Shown here: positions 12,620 to 24,134 of the stretch, piece after piece
Layout: each line of letters starts with the position of its first letter
How positions within the stretch are numbered: position 1 is the stretch's first letter
Source: Tragulus kanchil
Lineage: Eukaryota > Chordata > Mammalia > Artiodactyla > Tragulidae
Direction: 5' to 3'
Length of the DNA stretch: 64,000 bases
NCBI GenBank assembly: GCA_022376925.1
Contig: JAIOJX010000001.1
Span: 3,009,501 to 3,073,500, forward strand
Notes under the pieces: model-generated
What the model saw: only the letters and a program-made list of their open reading frames with translations
What the model was told of the DNA's origin: nothing
The model's database searches: none
Position numbers and translations under genes: made by a program

Positions 12620-13350
12620 TACAATTTTCTACAGAGAAACAGACGTTACCTACAAAAAATGTGAACCTGACTTGTATCAGACCTCTCATTTGCAATGCCG
12701 GATGCTAGAATTCCATAGCCAGGAAAATTATCAAGAAGGCATGACGGCAAAATAAAGACCTTTTCAACCATACAAAGATTCAGAAAACTAACAAAACATG
12801 CCATATCACTAAAATAATTGTCCTGAGACATACTCTGGCAAAAGGAAAACAGAATCCAAGCAAAAAGAAAACAAAATACAGGAAACAGAGGTGAACAAAA
12901 AGTAAAACTTGTGGTTTTCAGTAAATAGCTCTATATAATAAGGCTATAAAATTAACACAATTTTAAATGCAATGCTATATAAAATAGCACTGACATATAT
13001 TGAAAATAATGATTTGAAATAAAAGTTCACTTGGATAGTGTGGTAGAGGCAGAAAATAAATAAAAGCTTACTAAAAGTCTTGTTTGGGAGAGAAGCTAAA
13101 TTTTGATTAATAGTCTCTGTTGATAGGAGACTGTAAATTTAAAATATATTTGCTAGCAAATTTGAAGGTAACAACCTGTAGAATGAAAAAAATTAGAGCT
13201 TGCAGAACAGTTGATTATGGTAGAAGGAAGAAATATAATGCTATCCATCTAGCAAAAATGAGAGAATAAGAAAATATAGGAAAAAATCACAAGGAAACCA
13301 AGATAAACAAAAATTAAAACCAAGTAACAAAAACTACATCATGGAAATTC
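12620..13350 (+). mobile_element. Old L1M/HAL1 relic
   Basis: 'atcagacctctcatttgcaa ... gaattccatagccaggaaaa ... aataaagaccttttcaac' follows the order of an old L1 3' region. It is heavily degraded and no frame survives. Confidence 0.45.
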
Positions 13351-14084
13351 CACTTCCTATACTGGCAACATGAAGAGCTCCATGCATCCACTCCCAGTGA
13401 AACCTGTAGCCATTATTTCTTAAACGACCATATAAAATATCTAGAAATTTTCCTAAGGGAATATGCAAATTAAGAATCACTTATTCGAAAAAATTTACTG
13501 ACACTTGGTAAGCAAGGTGAGAGTCTATTGTTTTTGAACCACGACCCACTTCCTTCCTCCTCCATCCCAGCACAGTGTTAAAGAAACTCCATTCCAAGTA
13601 GGTACAGCCAAGAACATAGAGATCCTTCTCCCTCCATCTCCCAGGCAAGGGCTTTGGGTATCTTTTTAGGAAGGATGGGAATCAGCATTTCTTATCCCAT
13701 CCAAAACTACTTGTTATTAAGGCTAAGTTTCAGGAGAATAAGGTTGAGAAGCGGAGAATCCCTTCTTTCATCTAGCTCCCGCGTGTGGGACAGAGTCCCT
13801 CCCTTAAGAACAGTTCACTGAGAATCCTGGAACCCTAATTTACTCACCTTGGCAGAGTTACCATGCCAAGAGAGGCAAACCAAAATGACCTGAGGCAAAT
13901 GACCACTTCCCCTGCATGCCAAGCATCCCACTACTAAAGCAGGGGTATTACTTAGAAAAAATCACTCTTCCTGCTTCCAGCCTCAGAGCCATGGCTCAGA
14001 GATTTTGAGCAGGAAGACGCAATCCCTAAGAACACAGATCTCTGAAAACTACCTAAAGGAATTGACTTCATTTTGACTCCGACC
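13351..14084. other. Intergenic, nothing recognised
   Basis: No gene, RNA or named repeat that I can support. Confidence 0.4.
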
Positions 14085-14360
14085 AGGGTTCTTGGCCTTC
14101 CCCAGTCAATAGAAATTGACTAGAAGCCAGACAAGAAATTCAGGCAAGACTTTACTGGGGCTCCTGCTATAGCAGGGAGGAGCATAAACAAGCAAGAGTT
14201 TTCCTTGCTTGCTCCCCAAGGTGGGGCAAGCTTGCTCTTATATGTGATGAGGGTAGGGGTGTGTCCAGAGGTCAGACTGGAGGGGTATCTTAGGTGGTTT
14301 GCTCACCTTTCTGGTATTGAGTGCAGGGGGCACTCCTGTTCCTTCCCTCTATATCAACAT
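14085..14360 (-). mobile_element. ERV LTR fragment, antisense
   Basis: Contains 'aggcaagactttactggggc' and 'cttaggtggtttgctcacc', which parallel the 7376-7865 LTR ('cttaggtggtctgctcata'). Probably a related LTR family. Termini and target-site duplication are not clear. Confidence 0.4.
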
Positions 14361-14750
14361 GTCTCCATTACAACAACAACAATAGATTATAACTGAAAGA
14401 ACTGCAAGGCAAGAGTCTATTTAAGATATAGTTCCTAGGGAAGCTGAAGAACAACAGAAGAGGGAAAGAAAGGAGCAGATGAATCTTAAGGCCCTGACAC
14501 CTACAGGTGCAATACTAGCCAGACTGACATAAAACCTCACATTGTAAAGGCAGAACTACTTCAGTTCCTATTGTTTAATATAACATGTCTGGCTTTTCAA
14601 TAAAAAAATTTACATGGTATACTAAAAGGCAAGAAAAAATTCAGTCTGAAGAGACAAAGAAAGCCTTAGAAACAGACTCAGATATGACAAAGGTGTTGAA
14701 ATTATCAGACAGGGAATTTAAAATAATTATGACATATATTAAGAGCTATA

Positions 14751-14979
14751 TAGTGGTCCAGTGGGTAAAGAGTTCGCCCTGTAGTGCAGGGTGCACTGGT
14801 TCAATCTCTCGCCCGGGAGGATCCCACGTGCCACGGAGCGGCTGGATCCGTGTGGCCAATTGGGAGCCAGTGCTCTGCCGTGAGAGAGGCCCACACAGGC
14901 CAAAGAATAAAGATAGATGAAAATAAATATATAAAAAACCAATAAAAAGAGACCCCCCCAAAAACTTAAAAAAAAAAAA
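14751..14979 (+). mobile_element. tRNA-Glu SINE, 'gaagtggcc'-tail subfamily (copy 2, shortened tail)
   Basis: Bounded by a 10-bp target-site duplication AAGAGCTATA (14741-14750 and 14980-14989). It has the subfamily body ('cccacacaggccaaagaata') but loses part of the middle, and the tail is altered before the A-run. Confidence 0.85.
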
Positions 14980-15222
14980 AAGAGCTATAATTAAAAAAGG
15001 AGACAATATTCAGGACAGATAGGTAAGCAAATATAAACTGTGATATGGTAACTCTAAGAGAGAGTCAAAAGACAAAAAAAAAAAACACAACACTGTAACA
15101 TAAACTAAGAAGGGTTTCTGTGAACTCATCAACAGACTAGACATAGTTGAGGAAAGAATCAGAAAATATGCCAATAGAAATCTCCTAAATTGAAATAAAA
15201 ATGAAAAAAAAAAAAGAATGCA

Positions 15223-15570
15223 TGGGCTTCCCTGGTGGTCCAGTGAGTAAGGACACCGCCTTGCAGTGCAAGGGGCACCGGTTCGATCCCTGGCCTGGGA
15301 AGATCCCACGTGCCGCGGAGCAGCTGGATTGATGTGTCCAATTACCGAGCCGGAGCTCTGGAGTGCATGTGGCCAGAGCCAGCGCTCTGTGACAACAGAG
15401 GCCACCGCGATGGGAGGCCCACACAGGCCAAAGAACAAAGATGGATGAAAATGGACAAATGAAAGACCAATAGAAGTGGCCCGCCTGCTCCCCTACCTCC
15501 CCACCCCACCCCCACCAAAATAAATAAATAAATAAATAAATAAATCTTTAAAAAAAAAAAAACTTAAAAA
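15223..15570 (+). mobile_element. tRNA-Glu SINE, 'gaagtggcc'-tail subfamily, long-tail form (copy 3)
   Basis: Perfect 12-bp target-site duplication AAAAAGAATGCA (15211-15222 and 15571-15582). After 'caatagaagtggccc' it carries an extra C-rich module (about 15479-15519) and an (AAAT)n tail. Only the 61178 copy shares that module. Confidence 0.9.
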
Positions 15571-16214
15571 AAAAAGAATGCAAAACAAAATATCCAAGAA
15601 ATGTGGAAGAATTTTAGAAGGTGTAATATTTAAGTAACTAGAATATCAGAAGAAGGAAAAGAAAGAGACTTTAATTTGTAAATTAAACAATACACATGTA
15701 AATACTCCTGGATCAGGGAAGAAGCTCCATTATAAATGTTTTAATATTTGAATTAAGATAAAAAATTGCTAATAATCAACATTGTGGAATATAGCAAAAG
15801 CTTTAAATTAGGGATAAGTTTATAGCACTAAGTGTATTTGAAAAAAATCTAAACTCGAGCTCTGAGATTACACCTTGAGGGTCTGGAGAAAGAAGAGCAA
15901 ATTAAGCTGAAGGTAAGCAGAAGAAAATAAATATGAATTTCTGTAGAAATCAATGAAATTAAAAATAGGAAAACAATATAGAAAATCAATGAAACAAAAC
16001 CTTATTATTTGAAAAGATCAACAAATTGATAATCTTCTAGCAAGGCTAACAAAAAAATTGAACCAGATAACCAATATAAGGAAACAGTACTATGAAAGCT
16101 CTATGTCTACAGATTTAACACATTACATAAAATCCTCTTCAATGACAGTACCTATAAAACTTCACAGAAGGATAAAAGTAATCTGGAAAACCTATATCTA
16201 CTACATAAACTAAA

Positions 16215-18363
16215 TCAGTAATCAGCATTCCTCAAAAAAGAAATCACTAAAACCAGATGGTTTCACTGGTGAATTCTACCAAACATCTAAAAAAGAACTA
16301 ACAATCCCGCATGGGATTTTCCAAAAAATAGAGCAGAAGGAATACTCATAATTCATTCTGTGGGACCATGACCCTAACACCAAAACCAGTAAAAGATATT
16401 ATAAGGAAGGAAAAGGCCACTGGATTTAGTCTGCCATAGCCCACACTCTGTCTGTGGAGTGTGCTTTCTCTGAATCTGAATAAATCTCTTTCTTACCTAA
16501 AAAAAAAAAAAAAGAAAGAAAGGAAAACTACAGACTAATATCTTTCATGAACATAGATCCAATGATCTTCAACAAAATATAAGCAAATCAAATCCAACAT
16601 GTATAAAAATTATATACCATGACCAAGCGAGATTTATTCCAGGTATACAAGGCCGGTTTAACATTAAAAGATCAATTAATGCAATCTATGACATCAATAA
16701 GCAAAAGTAAAAATATCATATTATATTAATTGTGTAGAGAAAGCATTTGATAAAATCCAGCACAGATTCGTGATAAAAATATTCTCAGTAAACTATGAAT
16801 AGAAGGAAATTTCTGCATTGCTTGCCACCTATGATCAGGAAAAAGGCAAGGATGCCTCCTCTGAGGCCTCCTATTCAACATCATACTGGAAGTTCTAGCT
16901 AGCACAATAAGAAAAGAAAAAAAATAAGATGTATAACTGGGGGAGGAAAAATTATGTATCCCTTTGTTCACTGAAGAAATGTTTATATACATCCAAGAAA
17001 AAGAACTAGGGCTCTTTGGAGAAATAACTGATTCTAGAACTAAGGCAATAAACATACGAAATGAGCCAGAGGTATCTTATATTGTTAGGAAGGTCTGAAG
17101 AAAAAACCTGTTAAGGGGCACGTAAATGTTGCATTCAGCAAAATCCATACTGTAGGAAACTGAACAAATTCTGTTTTGTTTTTTTTCCCAAAAAAATTAA
17201 CTGCAAGGAAAAAGAGGTAACAGGGGAAGGAATTACAGATAAAAAAGACTTAAGAGATACAATAATTGTCGTGATTAGAATTTGAACAAAACTAAAAAAA
17301 TCAGTAATCAGCATTCCTCAAAAGAAATCACTAAAACCAGATGGTTTCACTGGTGAATTCTACCAAACATCTAAAAAAGAACTAACAATCCCGCATGGGA
17401 TTTTCCAAAAAATAGAGCAGAAGGAATACTCATAATTCATTCTGTGGGACCATGACCCTAACACCAAAACCAGTAAAAGATATTATAAGGAAGGAAAAGG
17501 CCACTGGATTTAGTCTGCCATAGCCCACACTCTGTCTGTGGAGTGTGCTTTCTCTGAATCTGAATAAATCTCTTTCTTACCTAAAAAAAAAAAAAAAGAA
17601 AGAAAGGAAAACTACAGACTAATATCTTTCATGAACATAGATCCAATGATCTTCAACAAAATATAAGCAAATCAAATCCAACATGTATAAAAATTATATA
17701 CCATGACCAAGCGAGATTTATTCCAGGTATACAAGGCCGGTTTAACATTAAAAGATCAATTAATGCAATCTATGACATCAATAAGCAAAAGTAAAAATAT
17801 CATATTATATTAATTGTGTAGAGAAAGCATTTGATAAAATCCAGCACAGATTCGTGATAAAAATATTCTCAGTAAACTATGAATAGAAGGAAATTTCTGC
17901 ATTGCTTGCCACCTATGATCAGGAAAAAGGCAAGGATGCCTCCTCTGAGGCCTCCTATTCAACATCATACTGGAAGTTCTAGCTAGCACAATAAGAAAAG
18001 AAAAAAAATAAGATGTATAACTGGGGGAGGAAAAATTATGTATCCCTTTGTTCACTGAAGAAATGTTTATATACATCCAAGAAAAAGAACTAGGGCTCTT
18101 TGGAGAAATAACTGATTCTAGAACTAAGGCAATAAACATACGAAATGAGCCAGAGGTATCTTATATTGTTAGGAAGGTCTGAAGAAAAAACCTGTTAAGG
18201 GGCACGTAAATGTTGCATTCAGCAAAATCCATACTGTAGGAAACTGAACAAATTCTGTTTTGTTTTTTTTCCCAAAAAAATTAACTGCAAGGAAAAAGAG
18301 GTAACAGGGGAAGGAATTACAGATAAAAAAGACTTAAGAGATACAATAATTGTCGTGATTAGA
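16215..18363. repeat. Near-perfect tandem duplication 3 (~1.06 kb)
   Basis: Copy A is 16215-17279 and copy B is 17301-18363, with 21 bp of filler. An A-run is two bases shorter near the start of B. The unit is L1 RT sequence, so copy B looks like a second L1 piece but is the same piece repeated. Confidence 0.95.
16415..16513 (+). mobile_element. Small retrotransposed 3' end of an LTR-type transcript
   Basis: An 84-bp segment interrupts the L1. It contains AATAAA at 16479-16484, followed 15 bp later by a 15-A tail. Short direct repeats (about AAGGAAAA at 16407-16414 and 16518-16526) flank it. The signal-to-tail spacing is that of a real polyadenylated RNA end. Its 'gctttctctgaatctgaata' resembles ERV R regions. 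It recurs at about 17500 in duplication 3. Confidence 0.5.
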
Positions 18364-19079
18364 TCCTATTTGAACATTGATTCAAATAAAGTAATTCTTT
18401 TTAAGTATATGTCTTCCAGGTAAACATGAAAAATACCTGGGCATTTGAAGATTTCTTATTACAATGTTTTGAAAATAATTAGATTTGAAGATTACTTTTT
18501 AAATTTTTTTGAAGAGAATTAGACATATACCATAAAAGAGTCTATATTTTAGAAATACATATGAAATATTTAGAAATAAAATAGCATGATGTTTTAAATA
18601 TGCTTCAAATTATTCCAGTAGCAAGAAATGGGAGAAGGTGAAAGTATGACAGGAACCAGACTATACGGAGTGTGTCGATGGTGAGCTCCTGATATGCTGG
18701 GCTCATTATATTAGAGAATAAAGAGAACTGGGTTCTCCTCATATTATGTATGTTTGATCATTTCTGTAGTAAAAATTTTTATTATAAATATCATGTCATT
18801 GAATTTGAAATCCTAAGTGAAATAGGCAACTTAAAATTTTAATCAAACAATACAAACTGAAACTGTATTAAAGACTCTAGCCACCGTCAAATGTTTCAGG
18901 ACAAGATAGTTTTGGAAGCTAGATACCAAATAGTCAGGGAGAAACAAATTATCATCTTATGTAAACTCCTCCAAAGGATACAGAACAGTCAATTATTCAA
19001 GTCATTTTGCCAAGCTACTGTTCCTCAATTCAAAAACCAGATGAGAACACCCCATGAAAAAAGCACTTAAGCCATGCTC
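18364..19079. other. Intergenic, AT-rich, nothing recognised
   Basis: No gene or named repeat that I can support. Confidence 0.4.
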
Positions 19080-19870
19080 ACTCACATAGCAGCAAATATT
19101 CTAAATAATTTAATAGCATATTCAACATATCAGTGAATTAAATGAATAAACGGGTTGTGTCTGAAGAATAAAAATATGATTTAATATTAGAAAATATTTT
19201 CAATTATAATTCCCTGTACAAATTAAAGGAGAAAAAACACTTGATCACATCAATGGGTACATTAAAAAGCCTTTGAAGAAATTCAACACAAGTTTGTGGT
19301 AAAGAAAAAAAAGGAAGTTAACATTAGAATAGAACTTCAATTTCCTAAAGTCTATTGCAAAAACACTTAAATATAAAATATTAGAATTTCCATTAAAACC
19401 AAGGACAGACAAGGTAAAAATGAATGCTCTCTTCTCTACTATTCAAAACTGCACTGGGACACGGAGAACAATGAATATTGAAATAAATAAAGATATGAAT
19501 ATTGAAAAGAAAGATAACATTTGGTGACAATATGATTATCTGTAAAATATATGGAATATTTGAATGCTTGAGAGACTTCAGAAAATGTATATGGAAGATC
19601 ATTATAGCAAAATCAAGAACCTTGCCACCTAAAAGCAATAACTAAATAGAACACGAAGTAGAAGATACCTCTTTCACAATGGCAAGAAATCAAGAAAATG
19701 ACCTAAAAAGAACCCTAACAAACATGTACAAGACAACATTAATGGAGGCAAATACAGAAGCTTTCTGATAGATTCAGCTAAAAGTCCCTAATAAATAAAG
19801 TAGTAAAACATGTTCATTAATGAGGAATCGAATATCACAAAGATAGGAATTCTCCTTAAATTATTTACAG
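19080..19870 (+). mobile_element. Degenerate L1 ORF2 relic
   Basis: 'agaaattcaacacaagtttgt', 'aatcaagaaaatgacctaaa' and 'acatgtacaagacaacatta' follow the ORF2 RT region of old L1 elements. Frames are destroyed. Confidence 0.5.
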
Positions 19871-20232
19871 ATTTAGTGCCTTACCTGTAGATGCCAAGAT
19901 GACTGTCAGTTTCAGACTGCTGACTTCCACTCCCAAAATCAACTCTCAATAACCACAGAAATGGGGGGATCAAAAAAAGCTAAACAACAAAACAGGAGGA
20001 ACCCCTCAGGAAGACCGATAACTCCGGCTAGCTGGTCCTTATGTTTTGGGGCTGGGGGAGTGGTGGGGAGGTCGCGGAAGGGCTATGGGTAGAAGAAACA
20101 GCAGATGGCAGGATGGGTAAGGAGAAAAAGATTTTAAACTTCTGACCTATTTCACGGGACAAACCAAAGGCAGGTGAGGTCCTCTGACCACAGATACCAG
20201 TAGACCTGGGATACTAACAGGAAAGCAGGAAA

Positions 20233-20735
20233 GATGAGATGACTGAGGTTGTAGAAATACCTGTGCTCATAACCACCTGAAACCATTTTAGTGTGTTAAA
20301 ATCAAAAACAAAGGGAAACCAGCCTTGGAAAACTCCCTGAGCAGATAAAACCAATTTAGTCAAACAAACAAAGTTTAATTTAGCTTATTTTGTAAGACTA
20401 ACTTGATCTGGGTCAGTTCTTGCTTATACCTCTGGAAATCATAAGCAAAACCTAAATTGTTTCCCCAAAGTGATGAGGTAATCACCAACCAATTCCCTAT
20501 CATTTAAGAAAATTCAAATATTATAACCGACCACTGTGAAGAACAGTCACTGCCTTTCTACTATATAAGCTGCTTTATAACAGTCCACCCTTGAGCCTCA
20601 TTCCATCTTTGGTTTAAGTGCTCTGTGTTCATGTCTTTTTGGCATGGGCAGAATAAACTGTTATTAATTACTACTTTAGTGATTTGTTGTTTTTACTTCT
20701 GTTGTTTCTGAACTTTTGACAAGTGTCTGAGGACT
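20233..20735 (+). mobile_element. ERV-type LTR upstream of the MAGE gene, sense
   Basis: Shows promoter-to-poly(A) order: TATA-like 'ctatataagctgc' near 20570, then AATAAA near 20651 in 'gggcagaataaactg'. It lies about 4.5 kb upstream of the MAGE start, in the same orientation. The left edge is a guess, and most of it is repeated at about 21486-21825 by duplication 4. The family was not identified. Confidence 0.5.
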
Positions 20736-22541
20736 GGCCTTTCCAAAAAAAAATTTTAACAGAAGATAAAGAATGCACTAGAAATATTATAGAATAGGAG
20801 CTATTAAAGTGATCAACACACAAATTATATATATATTCTAAACATACACTTGGTAGAAATGTATAATATATTTTTTACTAGGAATGAGGATTAAGAAGAT
20901 GAAAACCAGTGCTCTGGACTATGAGCTGTTAGATAACTTCAAATGAGCAGGACCTCCCCAAATACCGCTACTCAGCCTTTTCTGGGCAGAAAATGAATCT
21001 TTTAGAACAAAATGTTTCGGATTCTGGATGGCTGGTGAAGAGAGTCCATTGAAAGGGTTGCTTCCTTTCTGACTCTCCCCCACATTCACGGGCACTGCAG
21101 CTCGGCATCTAGAAACTAGTTTGTGGTGCAGAATCAGTCTCTCCAAGGGACGCAGCTGGACAAACGCTCAGAGGTGCCAGAGAGGAAGCCTCTCCCAGCC
21201 AGCGTTTCATCAAGGACCCGGGACCACGTTGAGGACCCTCAGGAGTGAGGACTGAGGTGGAGGCATCCTTCCAGAAGGTCCAGTGATTCCAGCTTCGCTC
21301 CTGATGACAGCTGTGGGAGGCCCCTGGCAGAGCCATTAGGCTATGAGCCTCCCTCAGTTCTGCCCTGGAAGTCTCAGAGAGGTAAGAGCCTTGGCTGGAC
21401 GGGGATAGACTCGGGTCAGAAGAGGGAGAGTCTCAGGCCCTGTCATGAGTGGCAAAAGGGATCTCCCTTTAAAAAATTAAGCTTAAAGACTAACTTGACG
21501 GGTCAGTTCTTGCTTATACCTCTGGAAATCATAAGCAAAACCTAAATTGTTTCCCCAAAGTGATGAGGTAATCACCAACCAATTCCCTATCATTTAAGAA
21601 AATTCAAATATTATAACCGACCACTGTGAAGAACAGTCACTGCCTTTCTACTATATAAGCTGCTTTATAACAGTCCACCCTTGAGCCTCATTCCATCTTT
21701 GGTTTAAGTGCTCTGTGTTCATGTCTTTTTGGCATGGGCAGAATAAACTGTTATTAATTACTACTTTAGTGATTTGTTGTTTTTACTTCTGTTGTTTCTG
21801 AACTGTTGACAAGTGTCTGAGGACTGGCCTTCCAAAAAAAAAATTTTAACAGAAGATAAAGAATGCACTAGAAATATTATAGAATAGGAGCTATTAAAGT
21901 GATCAACACACAAATTATATATATATTCTAAACATACACTTGGTAGAAATGTATAATATATTTTTTACTAGGAATGAGGATTAAGAAGATGAAAACCAGT
22001 GCTCTGGACTATGAGCTGTTAGATAACTTCAAATGAGCAGGACCTCCCCAAATACCGCTACTCAGCCTTTTCTGGGCAGAAAATGAATCTTTTAGAACAA
22101 AATGTTTCGGATTCTGGATGGCTGGTGAAGAGAGTCCATTGAAAGGGTTGCTTCCTTTCTGACTCTCCCCCACATTCACGGGCACTGCAGCTCGGCATCT
22201 AGAAACTAGTTTGTGGTGCAGAATCAGTCTCTCCAAGGGACGCAGCTGGACAAACGCTCAGAGGTGCCAGAGAGGAAGCCTCTCCCAGCCAGCGTTTCAT
22301 CAAGGACCCGGGACCACGTTGAGGACCCTCAGGAGTGAGGACTGAGGTGGAGGCATCCTTCCAGAAGGTCCAGTGATTCCAGCTTCGCTCCTGATGACAG
22401 CTGTGGGAGGCCCCTGGCAGAGCCATTAGGCTATGAGCCTCCCTCAGTTCTGCCCTGGAAGTCTCAGAGAGGTAAGAGCCTTGGCTGGAAGGGGATAGAC
22501 TCGGGTCAGAAGAGGGGAGAGTCTCAGGCCCTGTCATGAGT
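20394..22541. repeat. Near-perfect tandem duplication 4 (~1.06 kb)
   Basis: Copy A is 20394-21450 and copy B is 21486-22541, with 35 bp of filler (21451-21485). Differences: a 2-base loss about 12 bp into B, a T/G change and a run-length change near 21805-21835, and two differences in the last ~55 bp of A. The unit covers the LTR 3' part and the first part of the MAGE upstream region. Confidence 0.95.
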
Positions 22542-23705
22542 CAGAGTGAGGATCTTGAAGGAGCAATGGAGGAATCTCCCAGACTGGAAGAGAGGGGTCC
22601 CAGCTTTGCCCTTCCCTACAGCCAGCCCCCATCGGCCCCAAGTCAGAGATGTGGAAGCTCCCGACTTCCTTCTTGGGAAGCAGAGAATGAAGATCTTGGG
22701 GAAGTGAGGCTTGGGTAGAGGGATGTGTCTTCAGATGAGACGGGAAGGAAAGTAAGCACCCTGAAGGAGGGTCCTGAGGAGACCCTGGACTCCAGAACAG
22801 AGTTGGTCCTGTGAGGCCTTGGGGTGGAATGACCACAGGCAGCACTTCCTGACAGGTCTCAGAAAGACGGGGGACCTGGTATAAGGGGTGGGGGCTCAAA
22901 TGGGCAGAGAAGAGAATCTCACGTTCTGCTGGGAGTAAAGGTGAGGCCCATGAGAAAGGACTGAGGAGACCCTGGACCCCAGACACCAAACAGAGGGGAC
23001 TCTAGCAGACTCCTGCCACTGCCGACAGCCCTGGGAGGACCTGGGGTGGGGGTGGAGTGAAGGGAATAGGCACCTTGGCAGCAAGTCCTGACTTCCATAT
23101 CTGAGTCTCAGAAAGACTGGAGACCTGTACATGGGGTCGGGTCTCAGGTTAGGCAGAGGAGGGGAATCTTAGGTTCTGCAGAGAATCAAGCTGAAGCTCC
23201 TGAGGGAGGACTGAGGGGACCCTGGACCCCAGAACAGAGGGGTCTCTGGATGGACATAGGGTGGGATGAGTACATGCTGCATTTCCTCTCATCTGGGTCC
23301 CAGAGAGACTAGGGCCTGATATAGGGGCATGACCTCAGGTGGGCAGAGGGGAGAATCGCAGGTTCTGCACGGTGTCTAGTTGAGGACCCTGAGGGAGGAC
23401 TAGGCCTAGTGTTCTCCCTCCATCAAAAGAAGCCTCAGAGAAGCCTGTCCCTGCTGCAGGCCCCGGGTGGCCCTGGGATAGGATGGGCACAAAAGGCACG
23501 GTCCAACTTCCTGACATCCGGGTCTCAGAGATACTGGGGACCTGGTACGGTAAAAGGGCCTCTAGTGAGGAGAGGAGAGAATCTCAGGTCCTACTGCTGG
23601 TCAAGGAGAGGTTCCTGAGGGAGGACTGACGGAACCCACAGATCTCTGCCCCTGTCATCGGGCCTGGAGACCCCGGGGTGAGAAGAGCACGCTAGGCCTG
23701 TCCTG

Positions 23706-23853
23706 ACTTCCGGACATCTGGGTCTCAGACTGGGAACCTGCCCCCACTTCCGGACATCCGGGCCCCAGACTGGGGACCTGGCCCGGGGCCTGACTTCCGG
23801 ACATCCGGGTCTCAGACTGGAGACCCGGCCCGGGGGCTGACTTCCGGACATCC
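23706..23853 (+). repeat. Four tandem ~47-bp subrepeats carrying ACTTCCGG
   Basis: Units share 'acttccggacatccggg' and 'cagactggggacctg', with motif starts at 23706, 23746, 23793 and 23840 (spacing 40, 47, 47). Upstream array units have the weaker related 'acttcctgacatccgggtc' only once each, so this is a local amplification. Confidence 0.85.
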
Positions 23854-24060
23854 GGGCTTCAGAGACACTGAGGCGCGTGTAACAGGCGGCGCCTCCAGTG
23901 GGGAGCCGAGAGGATCCCAGCTCCCAGCCGGGGTCAAGGTGAGGACCCCGAGGGAGGCCTGAGGGGATCGAACCCCAGGCCGAGGGTCCCCGGTCGGGAC
24001 GACAGCACGCCGCACCCGCTGACTTCAGGGTCTCGGGGAGACGGGGGCCTGGCGAAGGCG

Positions 24061-24134
24061 CGGGGCCTCGGCATGGTGGCGGGGCCTCAACATGGCGGCG
24101 GGGCCTCAACATGGCGGCGGGGCCTCGGCATGGT
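24061..24134 (+). repeat. 19-bp tandem repeat with YY1-like core
   Basis: Four units of 'cggggcctcaacatggcgg' type. The two middle units read AACATGGCGGC, close to the YY1 consensus AANATGGCGGC. The outer two have 'gcatggtgg'. Each unit also offers an upstream ATG. Confidence 0.8.

Larger units (their letters stand above)
14560..17279 (+). mobile_element. Long degenerate L1 fragment (ORF1 to ORF2 RT) with SINE insertions
   Basis: 14585-14750 resembles old L1 ORF1 leader sequence. 15590-15660 reads like ORF1 ('aaatatccaagaaatgtgga'), and 15930-16300 like mid ORF2. 16600-16920 matches the reverse-transcriptase region ('catttgataaaatccagcac', 'aggatgcctcctctgaggcc', 'tcctattcaacatcatactg'). Stops and frameshifts are everywhere, so it is dead. 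Two SINEs (14751, 15224) and a small processed LTR transcript (16415-16513) are inserted. The last ~1.06 kb is repeated by tandem duplication 3. Confidence 0.75.

Noticed and set aside
22840..23870. CRISPR-like array
   Set aside because: The spaced repeats upstream of the MAGE gene are diverged, of unequal length and lack unique uniform spacers. They are duplicated promoter/exon units in a mammalian genome.
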